Below are positions 46,600-57,522 of a DNA stretch of 64,000 nucleotides, in pieces (the stretch's first letter is position 1; each line of letters starts with the position of its first letter). Under the pieces are notes generated by a model. It was not told the origin of the DNA. It saw nothing but the letters and a program-made list of their open reading frames with translations, and searched no databases. The stretch comes from Heterohyrax brucei (taxonomy: Eukaryota > Chordata > Mammalia > Hyracoidea > Procaviidae), in contig CM053148.1 in the NCBI GenBank assembly GCA_028571685.1, forward strand, positions 84,528,001-84,592,000, written 5' to 3'. The translations under genes were made by a program, and so were the position numbers.

Positions 46600-47839
46600 C
46601 TTTAAGGATACAGGAAATTTTATTCAAGGCTTTCTATTCAAGAATACGGGGAAAGCCTAACTTGTCAACGCAGAACAAAAAGAATATATAACATCAAAAA
46701 TATTTGTATCTATTTTTTTGTGGTATTATGTTCTCTCTTTTAAATAAAGATGTCTGGCAGTCTTTTGAAGGGTCAAACTGTATTTTTTAGCAACTGGGGT
46801 TTTGTCAATCTTTGAAATCTCCCTATATGAACAAGGCAGACTATGTACTATCTTCCCCAACTGTACTAAAAAAAATGTTTCAAGGGCAGCCTGCAAAGTC
46901 TCCCTGCTATACTGGAAGAGACCATTTGGCTTTGCATGGAAGGTTCTGGGCATTGCTGCGGTAGCTGCTAAGGAGAAGGACTTAAGGGAATCCACTATGA
47001 GCTCTTGTTCCAAGGGTCCTTGGGGTATGTGCTCATGCCAACTCCAGGCATAAGGGTGACCCACTCAGCTCAGCATCCTGTTACCTCATTCTCACGGCAC
47101 CAGAGAAATAAATTCCTGTCTTGGCCTGCAGTGACTTTCACAAGCAGAGTCTAACAACTCTGGATAGAGACCCAGTGAGAAGTTCTAGGCTGGGCAGTGA
47201 GTAAATTACTGATCCTGTGAGTAGACTTTCAAGGGAGTAAATGGGAGAATTCTAACGAAGACACCCATGAGAAAGTGATAACAGCAGAAGACACTAAGGT
47301 AATAGAACAGTAAAACCTGGACAATAAGCACTGCAGGAAACAGAGACCAGGAAAAACTTAGCGGGATGCATCAGTGAGGCTATACTTTTGACAGCTCAGG
47401 AGACCTTAATTAAAACAGTGAGAAGGAGTACTAACTGGGAGGTGAGGTAGTTGTCATACAGCGGACAAAGCAAGCTGAGCAACGAACTCTCAAGCAGCTT
47501 CTGCTGAGGGGAGCCTGCCACCAGTAGTTGGTGTCAGCCTCTTAACAGGAATGGGAGCAGAGGCAGCAGCCTGCAGAGCAGTGATCAGAGAGCAACTGCC
47601 CAGACCCTGTGGCTGCACATTCCTCGATTACCACAGCTCCCATTCCTTCTCCATCTCCACCTTCCTATGGACAGAGTGAGAGTCCACATAGCAGATACAA
47701 AACACAGTACAAAGGTGCAACCAGACCCAAGAGCACACACACAAGCCTTAAAAATAAATGAATGGAGATGGAAAGAAATCCCTTGTTCACTTTATACTAA
47801 GGTGCTCCAAGTGATGTGCAAAGAATGTGGTTACCAATT
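46600..47839. other. Pseudogene intron 1, unrecognised insertion
   Basis: The left copy's intron 1 is 528 bp; this one is 2.7 kb. The RTE elements below explain about 1.2 kb. I recognise nothing in the rest. Confidence 0.5.
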
Positions 47840-48105
47840 CTCCCAGGTCAACAGGTTTTACTCTATTGCTGTTGTTATTGTCTAGTCAGTTGCAACTCAA
47901 AATAAATTTATGTACAATGGAACGAAACACTATCCAATCTTGAGTCATGCCCAGTCATGATACATGAGCACATCACTGCAGCTGATGTGTCAGTCCATCT
48001 CATTGGGAGTCTTCCTCTTTTTAACTGACCCACAACCAAGAATTATGTCCTTCTCCCGAGATTGATCTATTCTGACAACATTTCCAACATAATTAAGATG
48101 TTTCA
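47840..48105 (-). repeat. RTE 3' end (reverse)
   Basis: 'attatgtccttctcccgag' and 'gactcaagattgga' (minus) match the RTE terminus at 9.65-9.86 kb. Confidence 0.75.
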
Positions 48106-49075
48106 CCAAAAACTGCAGAAATGGGATATTTGTCTTTCCTCTATTGGTCTTTTGACATAGCAAGGGGATACTAAATGGTTTAAATTCAAGCAAGGCATAC
48201 ATCAGGGCTGTCCTTTTCATTATTCCTATTTAAACTTTATGCTGAGCAAATAATTCATCAAGCTGGACTATATGAAGAAAAAAGGAGGAGCAAGATTACA
48301 GGAAGACTAGCTCAAAATGTACATTAGGCACGTAACATGACTTCTCTTGCTCAGGCACTTACTGATGAAGATCCAAGACCACAGACTTGAGCATGGATTG
48401 CTCTTCAACAAATTGAAAACAAAATTCTCACAACAGGACCAATAAGAAATGTGCCAATAAGCCGAGAGAAGATTGAGGTGGTCAAAGATTACATTTTAGT
48501 TGAATCTGCAATTAATACCCTTAGAGGCAGTAACCAAGATATGAAAAGACACATTGCTTTGCACCAATCTGCTGCAAAAGACCTCTTGTAAGTGTTGGAA
48601 AGCAAAGATGTCTCTTTGAACACAAAAGTGGGCCTGACCTGGTATTTTCTATTGCATCATATGCACACAAACATTGAACAATGAATAAAGAAAACAAAAC
48701 ATCGATACTTTTGTTGTCTTGGAAAATAATATTGACTATATTATGGACTGCTGAGAAGAAGAAGAGATAAGCCTTAAAAGAAGTACTGACAGAATGCTCC
48801 TTGGAAGCAAGGATGCCAGACTATGACTTACATACTATAGACATGTCAGCAGTGATCAGTCCCATGAGAAGGAGATCAGGCTTGGTCAAGGACAGGGTCA
48901 GCAGAAAAGAAAAAGACAGTCAACAAGTTGAATTGACAAAGTGGCTGCAACAGTGGGCTCACGGATAACATTGATTGTGAACATAGTGCAGGACTAGGCA
49001 GTGTTTCATTCTGTGGGATATAGGGTATCTGTGAGTAGGAACCAACTCTGTAGCAGCCAACAACAAAAACTACTC
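48105..49075 (+). repeat. RTE 3' half (forward)
   Basis: Runs parallel to 9.18-9.86 kb: 'gagaagattgaggtggtcaa', 'ctgctgcaaaagacctct', and a terminus of 'ggaaccaactctgtagcagc'. It meets the reverse RTE head to head. Confidence 0.8.
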
Positions 49076-49312
49076 ATGATCATTCATCATACCATCAAAC
49101 GAAATTACTTTTTCTAGCAGGATTTGATGAACTCACTGCTGAGTTCACCACCTTGAAACTCCAACCACATTTCTGGCTTCTAAGACTCTTTCCTTCCAGC
49201 AGACACAGCCTTGTGCCAGCCAACAGGAGTCTACCCACAAGGTGCTTCAGATGAAGAAAGTGTGGACAGCAGGAAATGAAAATACAAAAGAGGAAAACTC
49301 TTAGGGTGATAC

Positions 49313-49987
49313 CTGTTGGCTGTCTTGCATGCCTTTGTTCCCAGTTAACTGTGACCCCTGAGCATGGGTGTTGTCATCCTCTATGCCCACACCCCAGGTA
49401 GTCAGGGTTTCATCATGCCCTACACCACACTGAGGGCCTCCACTTCCATCCTGCTGCCTCCTCTGCAGGATGTGGAACTGCAGCAGCTGAGGCTCTTCCT
49501 CCTTTTCTTCTAAGAAGGCAACGGGCTCCATGTTATTGGCAGGTGCAGGCTGTATAAAGACTATTTTGCCCTTTAGGTGGAAGATGCCATGCATGCCCTT
49601 GCAAAGACTGAGGTCTGCCGCTGAGTACAGGACTCCATTAACAGTGCCAGAGTAGAAGCAGTGTGCCAGATTTATTACAGGCTCTGAGTACAGTGCCTCT
49701 GCCCCTGGCCTGTGGCCCACTGTCTGGAGTATGAAGCCTGGTGCTAAAAAGCTGTGGTCTGGCTGCAGCTCCAAGTGTGGCTGGAGACCAAAGGTATCCA
49801 GGATAAGGCGAAGGGTCTCCTTTCCAGGGTAGAGTCCCAGTGATGACTGCACTAATTCCCCATTCTCCTCAGCCACGAGCCCAGGTGCACAGGGCACCTC
49901 CAGCAGTGCCGCAGCTGCTGTGAGCAGCAGTAACAGACGTGCAGGCTGTGAACTCTGGGGCCACCACCCTGGCTCTGCCTTCCACAT
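49313..49987 (-). pseudogene. ADAMTS1-like: Pseudogene exon 1 (signal peptide and prodomain)
   Basis: An open frame from ATG at 49,987 with a Leu-rich signal sequence, [18 protein letters not shown] and QCGVGHDE (cysteine switch Cys kept). The frame reaches the donor 'caacag|gtatca' one base out of register with exon 2. Confidence 0.88.
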
Positions 49988-50154
49988 GTTGCTTCCTAGA
50001 ATGTGTCTTCAGCAACCGGGGCAGGTGACATTCTGTGGTCAAGTTCCAGGAGACACTGCCCACTGCTGCCACACACCAAGCTGGGCCTTGAGAGCTAAGC
50101 TTCAGGGTCTGGACTGCTAAGTTATCAATAACTATTATTCATTGGAAAACACTG

Positions 50155-50297
50155 TTCTTGTAGTGGTTAGCCATTGTGTCTGCTAAACAAAATTTGAGAA
50201 GTTCAAATCCACCAGAACTCCTTGGAAACTCTACGGGACAGTTCTACTCTGCCCTGTAGGGTCGCCAAGAGTCAGAAACTACTGACAGCAATGGACA
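50155..50297 (+). repeat. AfroSINE upstream of the pseudogene
   Basis: 'gtagtggttagccattgtg' head, 'cagttctactctgccctg' and tail 'ccaagagtcagaaactac'. Partner of the SINE at 14,505-14,665. Confidence 0.85.
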
Positions 50298-50609
50298 TTA
50301 GTCTTTGAAATTGAGAGCCATGCTAGTGCCAGACAGGGGTCCTGGAGTCAGTTGAAAGGAGGCTTTGCAGCTCTTCATGTGGGAGGGACTTCTTTCAGCA
50401 TGGAGTTGAAGGCAATTTACAGGGAGGAGTGACTAGGATAGGTGACCAGAGGCTTGCCTCTACCCTCCCACAGTGCTGTGGTATTGCTCTCTTTGCAGGG
50501 TTCCACCCTCTCAGCCTTAGTGTCTCCCCTGGCTTTGTAGCTACTGGTAAGCACTGGGAAGTCACACCTGCTTTCAGGGGAGTGCAAGAAAGGAACGGCC
50601 CTGGCCTTC

Positions 50610-50615
50610 CTTATA
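50610..50615 (-). promoter_or_regulatory. TATA box remnant of the pseudogene
   Basis: On the minus strand 'tataag' in 'gtataaggaaggccag', aligned to the left-copy TATA box. Confidence 0.55.
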
Positions 50616-51979
50616 CAGTGCCCAAATGAGTTTCCTCCTTCCCACTCTGTCCTCACTCCTGGTGGCCCCTTCATCCCTGAAGACTCCTCCATCTCTCCAT
50701 CTAAGCTGAGTTGTTGCTAGACCCTGTTCCTGCTGTGGTTACAAGCAGGAAGGGGGCAGTCTAAGCACTGGATCCTAGCCACCTGCTGGACAGTCTTGGG
50801 GAAGAAGACACTTTATATGGCTAGGCTGTTAAGTGGAGAAGGGTCTGCTTTCCACTGTTCCCTCAGCTCCACTCTTTTCTGTTAGCAGCCCTAATGCAAG
50901 TTGGCCTTTTAGAGTGCCTGGAAGATTCTCCCCTGACAGGGAAGACCTCAGTCCCTTCTCCAAGATTTCCCTTCTTGCAGGGCTGTCCCAGTGTTCCCAT
51001 CCCATCCAACAGCACCCTGCTTTCCAGTCTAGGAGAGGGGCCAAGTTTATGGTTTCAAAATTGAGCAGAATTTATAATATCATTTATCTAACACATCCTT
51101 CTTGTTGGACAGACATGGATTAGAACCTCAAAGAGATGCCTTCCCAAAAATATCACAGCCAGAGTCACACTGGATGAGACATGAATGTGACTTAAGCAGT
51201 CTAATCCAATATTTCTTACGATTTTAACAGATCTGATTGTTTGGTGGGTAACTACATTGATATTAATGTTCTTTCCAATTACTTCATTTCATTTGCCTTC
51301 TAAATAGGAAATTTCTGGCAATATAACATTTTCACCTTTAAGAGGTTCACAGCCCTTAGTAACTCTTTCTTTAGCCTCAGAGTTGTTGGTCCACAACAAA
51401 TAATGTGCAATGTGTTTTCCCCAATAATTCAAGTTGGAAATTTGTAAACATTTTCTTTTTCAGTCAGATTTAACAATAAGTTCCTAAATTTTCTTTCACA
51501 ATTTGTAATAATAGAAAATAATTTTCGTGATTTCAACTTTAAGTGTATTTGTGTCCACCAAATAATAATTAAAATGCTGTGACTAACTATATTTTAATCA
51601 TGTCACTGTAATAGCTCAAGTCAAAATCAACTAAACTTACAAAGAATGAAAGAAAAACGTCTCTGATGAGATAATACTGCCACACACTTTCTTTCTGTCA
51701 CATGTGAGAGTCTCCCATAATTCAATGAAAAAAAATTAAGTATTTCAATCTACCAAAAAAAAAAAAACCTCACTCATCAGTTCAAAAACTATTTTTACCT
51801 ACCTAAACTATGTTTGATATGTATGATTAATTTACTGGAAATACTGAAGTTAGCTAATTTTTTTGGTTTGGACAGTCTTGGAAAATTTAGAGTGGGGGAA
51901 AAAAAGAGTGTTTTACCACTAGGTGATGTAAAAAATAAAGAGTGTAAAATTACCTAAAGGACTGGTGCCTTGTGCAGTT

Positions 51980-52350
51980 CCCCCCCCCCCGCCCCATACA
52001 AGAGCCAAATAGAATGCTTTTGCTCACAGCATCAGATGATGTGATAGCTGTCACCAACTTGTTAGTTAGGTGGGTGAGCTCTCTTAGATGTAGATCTTTT
52101 GACTCAAATTCTAGTTGTTTCAGCTGAAGTTTCATGGAGCCTAGAGAAGCCCTTTCTACCAAGCATGGCTGAATATGAAAATCTGTTAGTAAAAAAATGA
52201 TTGTTGATATTTTAAGCTGTTAGGTATTTGGTGGCTTGTTTGTAGCAATAGACAAACAATATGTCTTGTCACAGCAGATATTTCTGACAACTCGTTTGAG
52301 TATTTCTAATGAACTCAAACTCTTCTGGCAATAACGTGTTAGAAATGCTG
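51980..52350 (-). repeat. Right-arm copy of the 12.5 kb segment
   Basis: The minus strand reads 'ctccatgaaacttcagctg' and 'aacaactagaatttgag'. Partner of 12.49-12.83 kb and of 22.99-23.37 kb. Confidence 0.7.
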
Positions 52351-53772
52351 CAGTACACTAAATATATACTACTGTCTGAGAAAAGACCTTCAAGCTGAAA
52401 CAGGGCAGACTTAGGTGGAACAATCCCTGCTTCATCACCACATGGGGGCTCAGTACACATCATATTTCTCAGAGACTGAGATGCTGTTTAATGGTGATTA
52501 TCTACGGATCCGACTCGATGACATTTGGCTTGGCTGGCTATCTAACAACAAATAATTTCCAAAAAGAGCAACCACCATAGGAATAAGAGTACTTTTTATA
52601 ATCCACTATAAAAAATAACAAGTTTTACTACTTTTCTTCTTCCAGTGTTTAAACCTCTGTACGTAACTTCCATTGTTTAAAAATAATCTTTTTGGAAGAT
52701 CACCACACTCTTTGCATGAGTGAACAAATAGACATAAAGATGAGTTTATTCTGGTGTAAAAAAAGGCACATATCTAGCGATGTTTTCTATTTTTTTAACT
52801 CCCTGCACGATTGATTTATTATGACCATGATTTTCCTTTTCAAGAAGTTCTAGTTTTACACACTGAACTGATTGTTTAAAAGCATTTTCTGATTATTTTC
52901 TAGTTTATTTTGACATGTAAACCAGAAAACAGAATGTGCAACTTTTATTTAGAGAAATTAACCCACTGACATTGAGCCAGTTCTGACTCGTAACAACCCT
53001 ATATGACAGAGGTGAAATTGACCAGTAGGACATGGATACCTGTAGAGAGATGCCACTTGGAAACAGTAGTTTTCTTTTGCTATGTGAATGAGGTCATATC
53101 ACAGTAGGGTAGGTCCTAAACTGAAAGAGTTTTTAGTTATGAGAATAGCACCACAAAATAGACAAAGTACACATAGGGATCCAGGTAAGAAAGACAATGG
53201 AGACAGATATAAGTACAACCCCAGGAACACTAAGGATTCCTGGTAACTATTACGAGCTGAAATAAACAAAGGCATTCCTTTCTCTAGAGACACACCTTGG
53301 ATTCAAACATGTAATCTCCTGAACTGTGAGAAAATAATCTGCTGTTCTCTAAAACCACCCACTTGTATTTTTGTTACAGCAATATTAGGCAATGAATATT
53401 CTTTCTCAAATAACTGAGTTGTTTTGTCATAATCCAGGATGAAATTGGAGGCCCACTGAATTATTTAAGAAATGACTCTAGCTTGCGAAGTGTGTCACAT
53501 ATTAATGTAAATAAAAATAGACATATTTATCTTATGTATTAGAACTCGACAGCACTTGGCTTGGCTTTATTAGAAAATCAAAACAAACTTGTTATTGTCC
53601 ACCTGATTCTGACACATAGTGAGCCTGTGGGTGGAGAAGAAGTGTTTCACAGGGTTTCCAAGGAGCAGCAGGTAGATTTGAACTATTAGACTTTTGATTG
53701 GTGTACTAGAAGCCTTACTATCATAACTCACAACCACTTACGATCTTGCAAAGCAGAGCCTTATTAACTCCT

Positions 53773-54299
53773 TGCTTTAGTAAGCTAGTACTGTTCTAAC
53801 AGAAATACCACAAAATGGACGGCTTTAACAAAGGAAAGTTAATTCTTACACAATCCAGTAGGCTACAAGTCCAAATTCAGGATGTCCACTCCAAGGGAAG
53901 GCTGTCCCCCTTGTCAGCTCTGGAGGAAAGTGCGGTATTTCATCAGTCTTTGTCCAGGGAGTGTCTTGGCACAGGAACCTCAGATCTGAAGGATGTGTTC
54001 TTCTCCTGGTGCTGCTTTCTTGATGGTGTGAGTTTCCCAGTTCTCTACCAGTTTCCCTTTCCTTTTATCTCTTGTAGGAAGAAAGGATTAAGGGTGGAGA
54101 AAGTCATACTCCAGGGAAACTCCTTTTACATTGGAATAGGGAGATGATCCTATGAAAGGATTTATAGTCCCACCCTAATCCTTTAACACACACCTAGGAA
54201 AAAAATCACAAAATGAAGGACAATCATAGAATACAGGGAATCATGGTCCAGACACATGGCTACACGTATTTTTGAGGGGACACAATATGATCTTTGACA
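53773..54299 (-). mobile_element. MaLR-type solo LTR, copy 3
   Basis: 527 bp, TG ('tgctttagtaagct') to CA ('ctttgaca'), near-matching 5-bp flanks (ctcct/cccct). Absent from the left arm, so inserted after the duplication. Confidence 0.75.
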
Positions 54300-55834
54300 C
54301 CCCTGCTAGAGAAATTTACAAGAGGGGTCTGGGCCAAGACGGTGGAGTAGACTGACAATTCTGGTGACCCCTCTAACAACAAAGACCCACAACAACAAAT
54401 GATTCTAGTACATATGACATGCTACGAGACCTGATATCAAAAGGAAAGTTGAGAAATTGGACTGGGCAATGGGAAAGGGAGAGTAGCACCGAAATGCATA
54501 GAGTTCCAGAGACCTGACCTTCTGGGAGATGGCCACAGCTGTGGAAGTTCATGGGTATCCTTTTCAGGAGAGTTTTTTGTCTAAAGCATCCACTTGCACC
54601 TTCAGAGATAGTGAGAGACAGCACAAGAGCTTCAAAAGCTAAGTCTAAGTGTAAGCTACTATGCACTTGTCTGAATCTTTCCCAGGAGGTGGCCATACTA
54701 TCCTTCTCCCAGCACTTCTCCCTCCCTTCTTTTCACCGTGTCTGGTGCTAAAGTCTGAAGCCATGGACTGCATAGAAAGCAAGATTCTTAAGCCTATCTT
54801 AAGCCATTCTCCTAGACTCAGAGGGGGAACAATTTAAGAAATTAGGGGAAGAGAGTGAGGATTGTTCCAACTCCCCTAAGCTGAAAAATCATTGCAGAAA
54901 CTGTTCTTTCACCTAGATTCAGACATAAGAGGATGTTCCAACCTCACAGGCACTCAAGGGTGAATTGTAGTCCCCTGCATTACTTAGCAGCTATACATAG
55001 TCTGACACCTGTGACCATACCTACCACCCCTTTCCATCTAGGGCAGTAGGCAAGAATCTGTGCCACACATTGATGACTGATTACTTGGACACAAGAGCTG
55101 AATCCATGTAGGAAATGTAAAAGGATCTGGGGGCTCCTATGTCTACAAATAGCTCTTACCTCCTGCTGAAAGGACATTAGAGTTTCAAAGACAATAATAA
55201 CCAACCTGTTACACATGATCAGCTTATTTGTAAGTTTCAAAACAAGAAGCGAGAACACAGTAGACATACATAAAATAAATAGATACAACTTACTGATGGT
55301 TTAGAATCAGCAGTCCATATCAAAGCACGTAGTGAAGAAGGCTATCAATTCTTCAGAAAGTTCCTAAAGCATAGAAGCAAACTTCCCAGATGGAGCAAAC
55401 TTTCTGGAACTATCAGAGGTAAAATATAAAACATTAATATTTAGAACTGTTTCAAAGATAATGAAGTAGATGTGGCAAAATGCAGCACAGCATAATCACA
55501 AATTAAATATGCTGCAAGAGAACACAGAGTGGCAAGTATTGAAAATTCAGAAAATAATAACATTACAGAATTAGATAACTCAGTGGAATGTCAAAGTAAA
55601 CTGAGGCAATGGAAGGCTGAATTAGTGAGACTGAAGGTAAAGCATGTGACAGTAACATATTGGGGAAACATCAGAAAAAAGAAGTTTAAAAAAATCAAGA
55701 AATGCTAAGAATTATGTGACTCTCTATAGAGGAGTAATCTACGAGTGACTGCAAAACCAGAACAGCGGGGATAACAGAAAATACAGAGAGTACTGGCTAA
55801 GATTTGCTAATATCATGAAAGATAAGAAGACAAG

Positions 55835-56385
55835 GGGTAGGACAATGAAGTTCAGGAACTCATCCTAGAAAAAGTGCTATATATCTCATTGCTGAATATC
55901 ACCATGGTCACCTTTGAAGTACTCACCATGGGGAGCCATGCACTGATGCAAGTGCCTAATCCACCATGCAAAGCAATTTGGGAATCTTTTTCTGGAATGG
56001 CCATCAGAGCTGTCCTTGAATGTCATCAAAATGTCTTCCTTTTAATATTTGCTTTAATTTTGAGTAAAGAAAAAGGTCATTGGGGGCCATACCAGGTGAG
56101 CAGGGAGTGTGTTCAAATTCGGTTTCTTTGTTTACTGTTTGCTATCTAAAAATTTCCTCACTGAGAACTATACAGTTAAGTTTGAGAAGTTGCCACTGTG
56201 ACTCCATGCACAATGGCCATGCCAGAAAGAATTTCAAAAGTGCTTTAAAGTGTGGACTACTTGTTGGAATCAGCGCATAGCTTCCCAAGGGGCATACTTC
56301 GAAGGTGGCTGTAGCGATATTCATCAATGATATGTGCAGCACTTAGAACAATTAGATTCATGGAATTGTCAGACCTCATATCTAT
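55835..56385. mobile_element. Palindromic mariner deletion derivative inside L1
   Basis: The left half read on the minus strand and the right half read on the plus strand both end as mariner transposase C-termini. Right half: CWNQRIASQGAYFEG. Left half, minus strand: 'PCSPGMAPNDLFL', resembling the SPDLAPxDF catalytic block. The element thus has two inverted 3' ends and no 5' half. Confidence 0.7.
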
Positions 56386-56998
56386 CTAAGATGCTCATTG
56401 AACTCCACACAAGCTAGCTTCCAAGAGAAAAACACCCTAGCATATTATAACCAAACTTGCCCCAAATTAAAAGTGGCTGGAAATAAACGCAAAAGTATCC
56501 TACAAAGGAGAATCTATAACACTCAGTTTGGTTACACAGCAGAAACCATGTAAGCAAGAAGGCAAGGGGAAGATATATCCAAGCCATAAAAGAAAATAAT
56601 TGCTAGAGAAGACTTATACATCCAACAAAACTGTCTATCAAATATAATGTGAAATCACAAAATTTCAAGATAAACAGAACATTGGGGAATTTGAAAAAAC
56701 AAACCAAAATTACAGTTGTTGGATTCGCAGATAGGGAAATCACAAAAGTAAATCCTAGGCAAAACACTGAAAATAAGGAAATGTAATGTCATTGTGTAAA
56801 TATTATAACAAAACAGAGGGATGCAATAATAAATGTCATAGATCTTTCACTTGGAGAGAAAGCCAAGGCAATAAAAATAAAGACTGATTTGAATCTGGGA
56901 AATGAAGAATAAACAATACGATAACCAAAGGAAACTATCAATCCCACATCAAAATAATAAACAAGAAAAACATAAAATCTCAGCAAAGACAAAGCCAC

Positions 56999-57522
56999 TG
57001 TTTTAGTCAGTTGGTGCTACTCTAACAGAAATACCAGAAAGTGGATGGCTTTAACAAAGGAAGATTTTTTCTTACACAGGCCAGTAGGTTACAAGTCCAA
57101 ATTGCCAATGTCTACTCCAGGGGAAAGCTTTCCCCCTTGTCACCTCTGGAGGAAAGCCCTTGTGTTGCATCAGTCCTTCTCCAGGGAGCAACTTGGCGCA
57201 AGAACCTCAGGTCTGAAGGATGCAGTCTTCTCCCAGTGCTGCTTTCTTGATGGTGTGAGTTTTCCAACTCTCTGCTTGCTTCCCTGTTCTTTTGTCTCTT
57301 GCTGGATGAAAGGACAAAGGGTGGTGCATGCCACACTCTGGGGAAACTCCTTTTAAGGGGGAGAAGGGAGGTGATCCTATGAAGTGATTTATAGTCTTAC
57401 CCAAATCCTTAAACATACAGCATAGGAAAACCACAGAATAGGGAACAATCACAAAATATTGGGAATTATGCCCAGCCACATGGCTATACATATTTTGGGA
57501 GGACACAATTAAATCCATGACA
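56999..57522 (-). mobile_element. MaLR-type solo LTR, copy 4, inside L1
   Basis: 524 bp, TG ('tgttttagtcagttggtgct') to CA ('tccatgaca'). It interrupts the L1 at about the ORF1/ORF2 boundary. The start of a further similar sequence ('ttttagtcagcttgtgcag') follows at 57.54 kb. Confidence 0.75.

Larger units (their letters stand above)
43436..49987 (-). pseudogene. ADAMTS1-like: ADAMTS1-like pseudogene, exons 1-6 only
   Basis: Exons on the minus strand: 49,987-49,313; 46,599-46,254; 45,994-45,862; 45,263-45,096; 44,655-44,373; 43,504-43,436. Lesions: exon 1 ends in the wrong phase (675 nt); exon 2 lacks 1 nt and its furin site reads RKKC; exon 3 has Lys for the catalytic Glu and a lost splice donor; exon 4 has Tyr for a zinc His and a TAG for a Trp; exon 5 is 4 nt short with donor GT changed to AT; exon 6 is cut by an ERV; exons 7-9 are not found. 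Between the lesions the sequence often stays closer to ADAMTS1 than the left copy does. It cannot make an active protease. Confidence 0.92.

Noticed and set aside
43436..49987. Calling the right copy a functional gene
   Set aside because: Frameshifts in exons 1, 2 and 5, a nonsense codon, lost catalytic residues, two broken donors and an ERV in exon 6.
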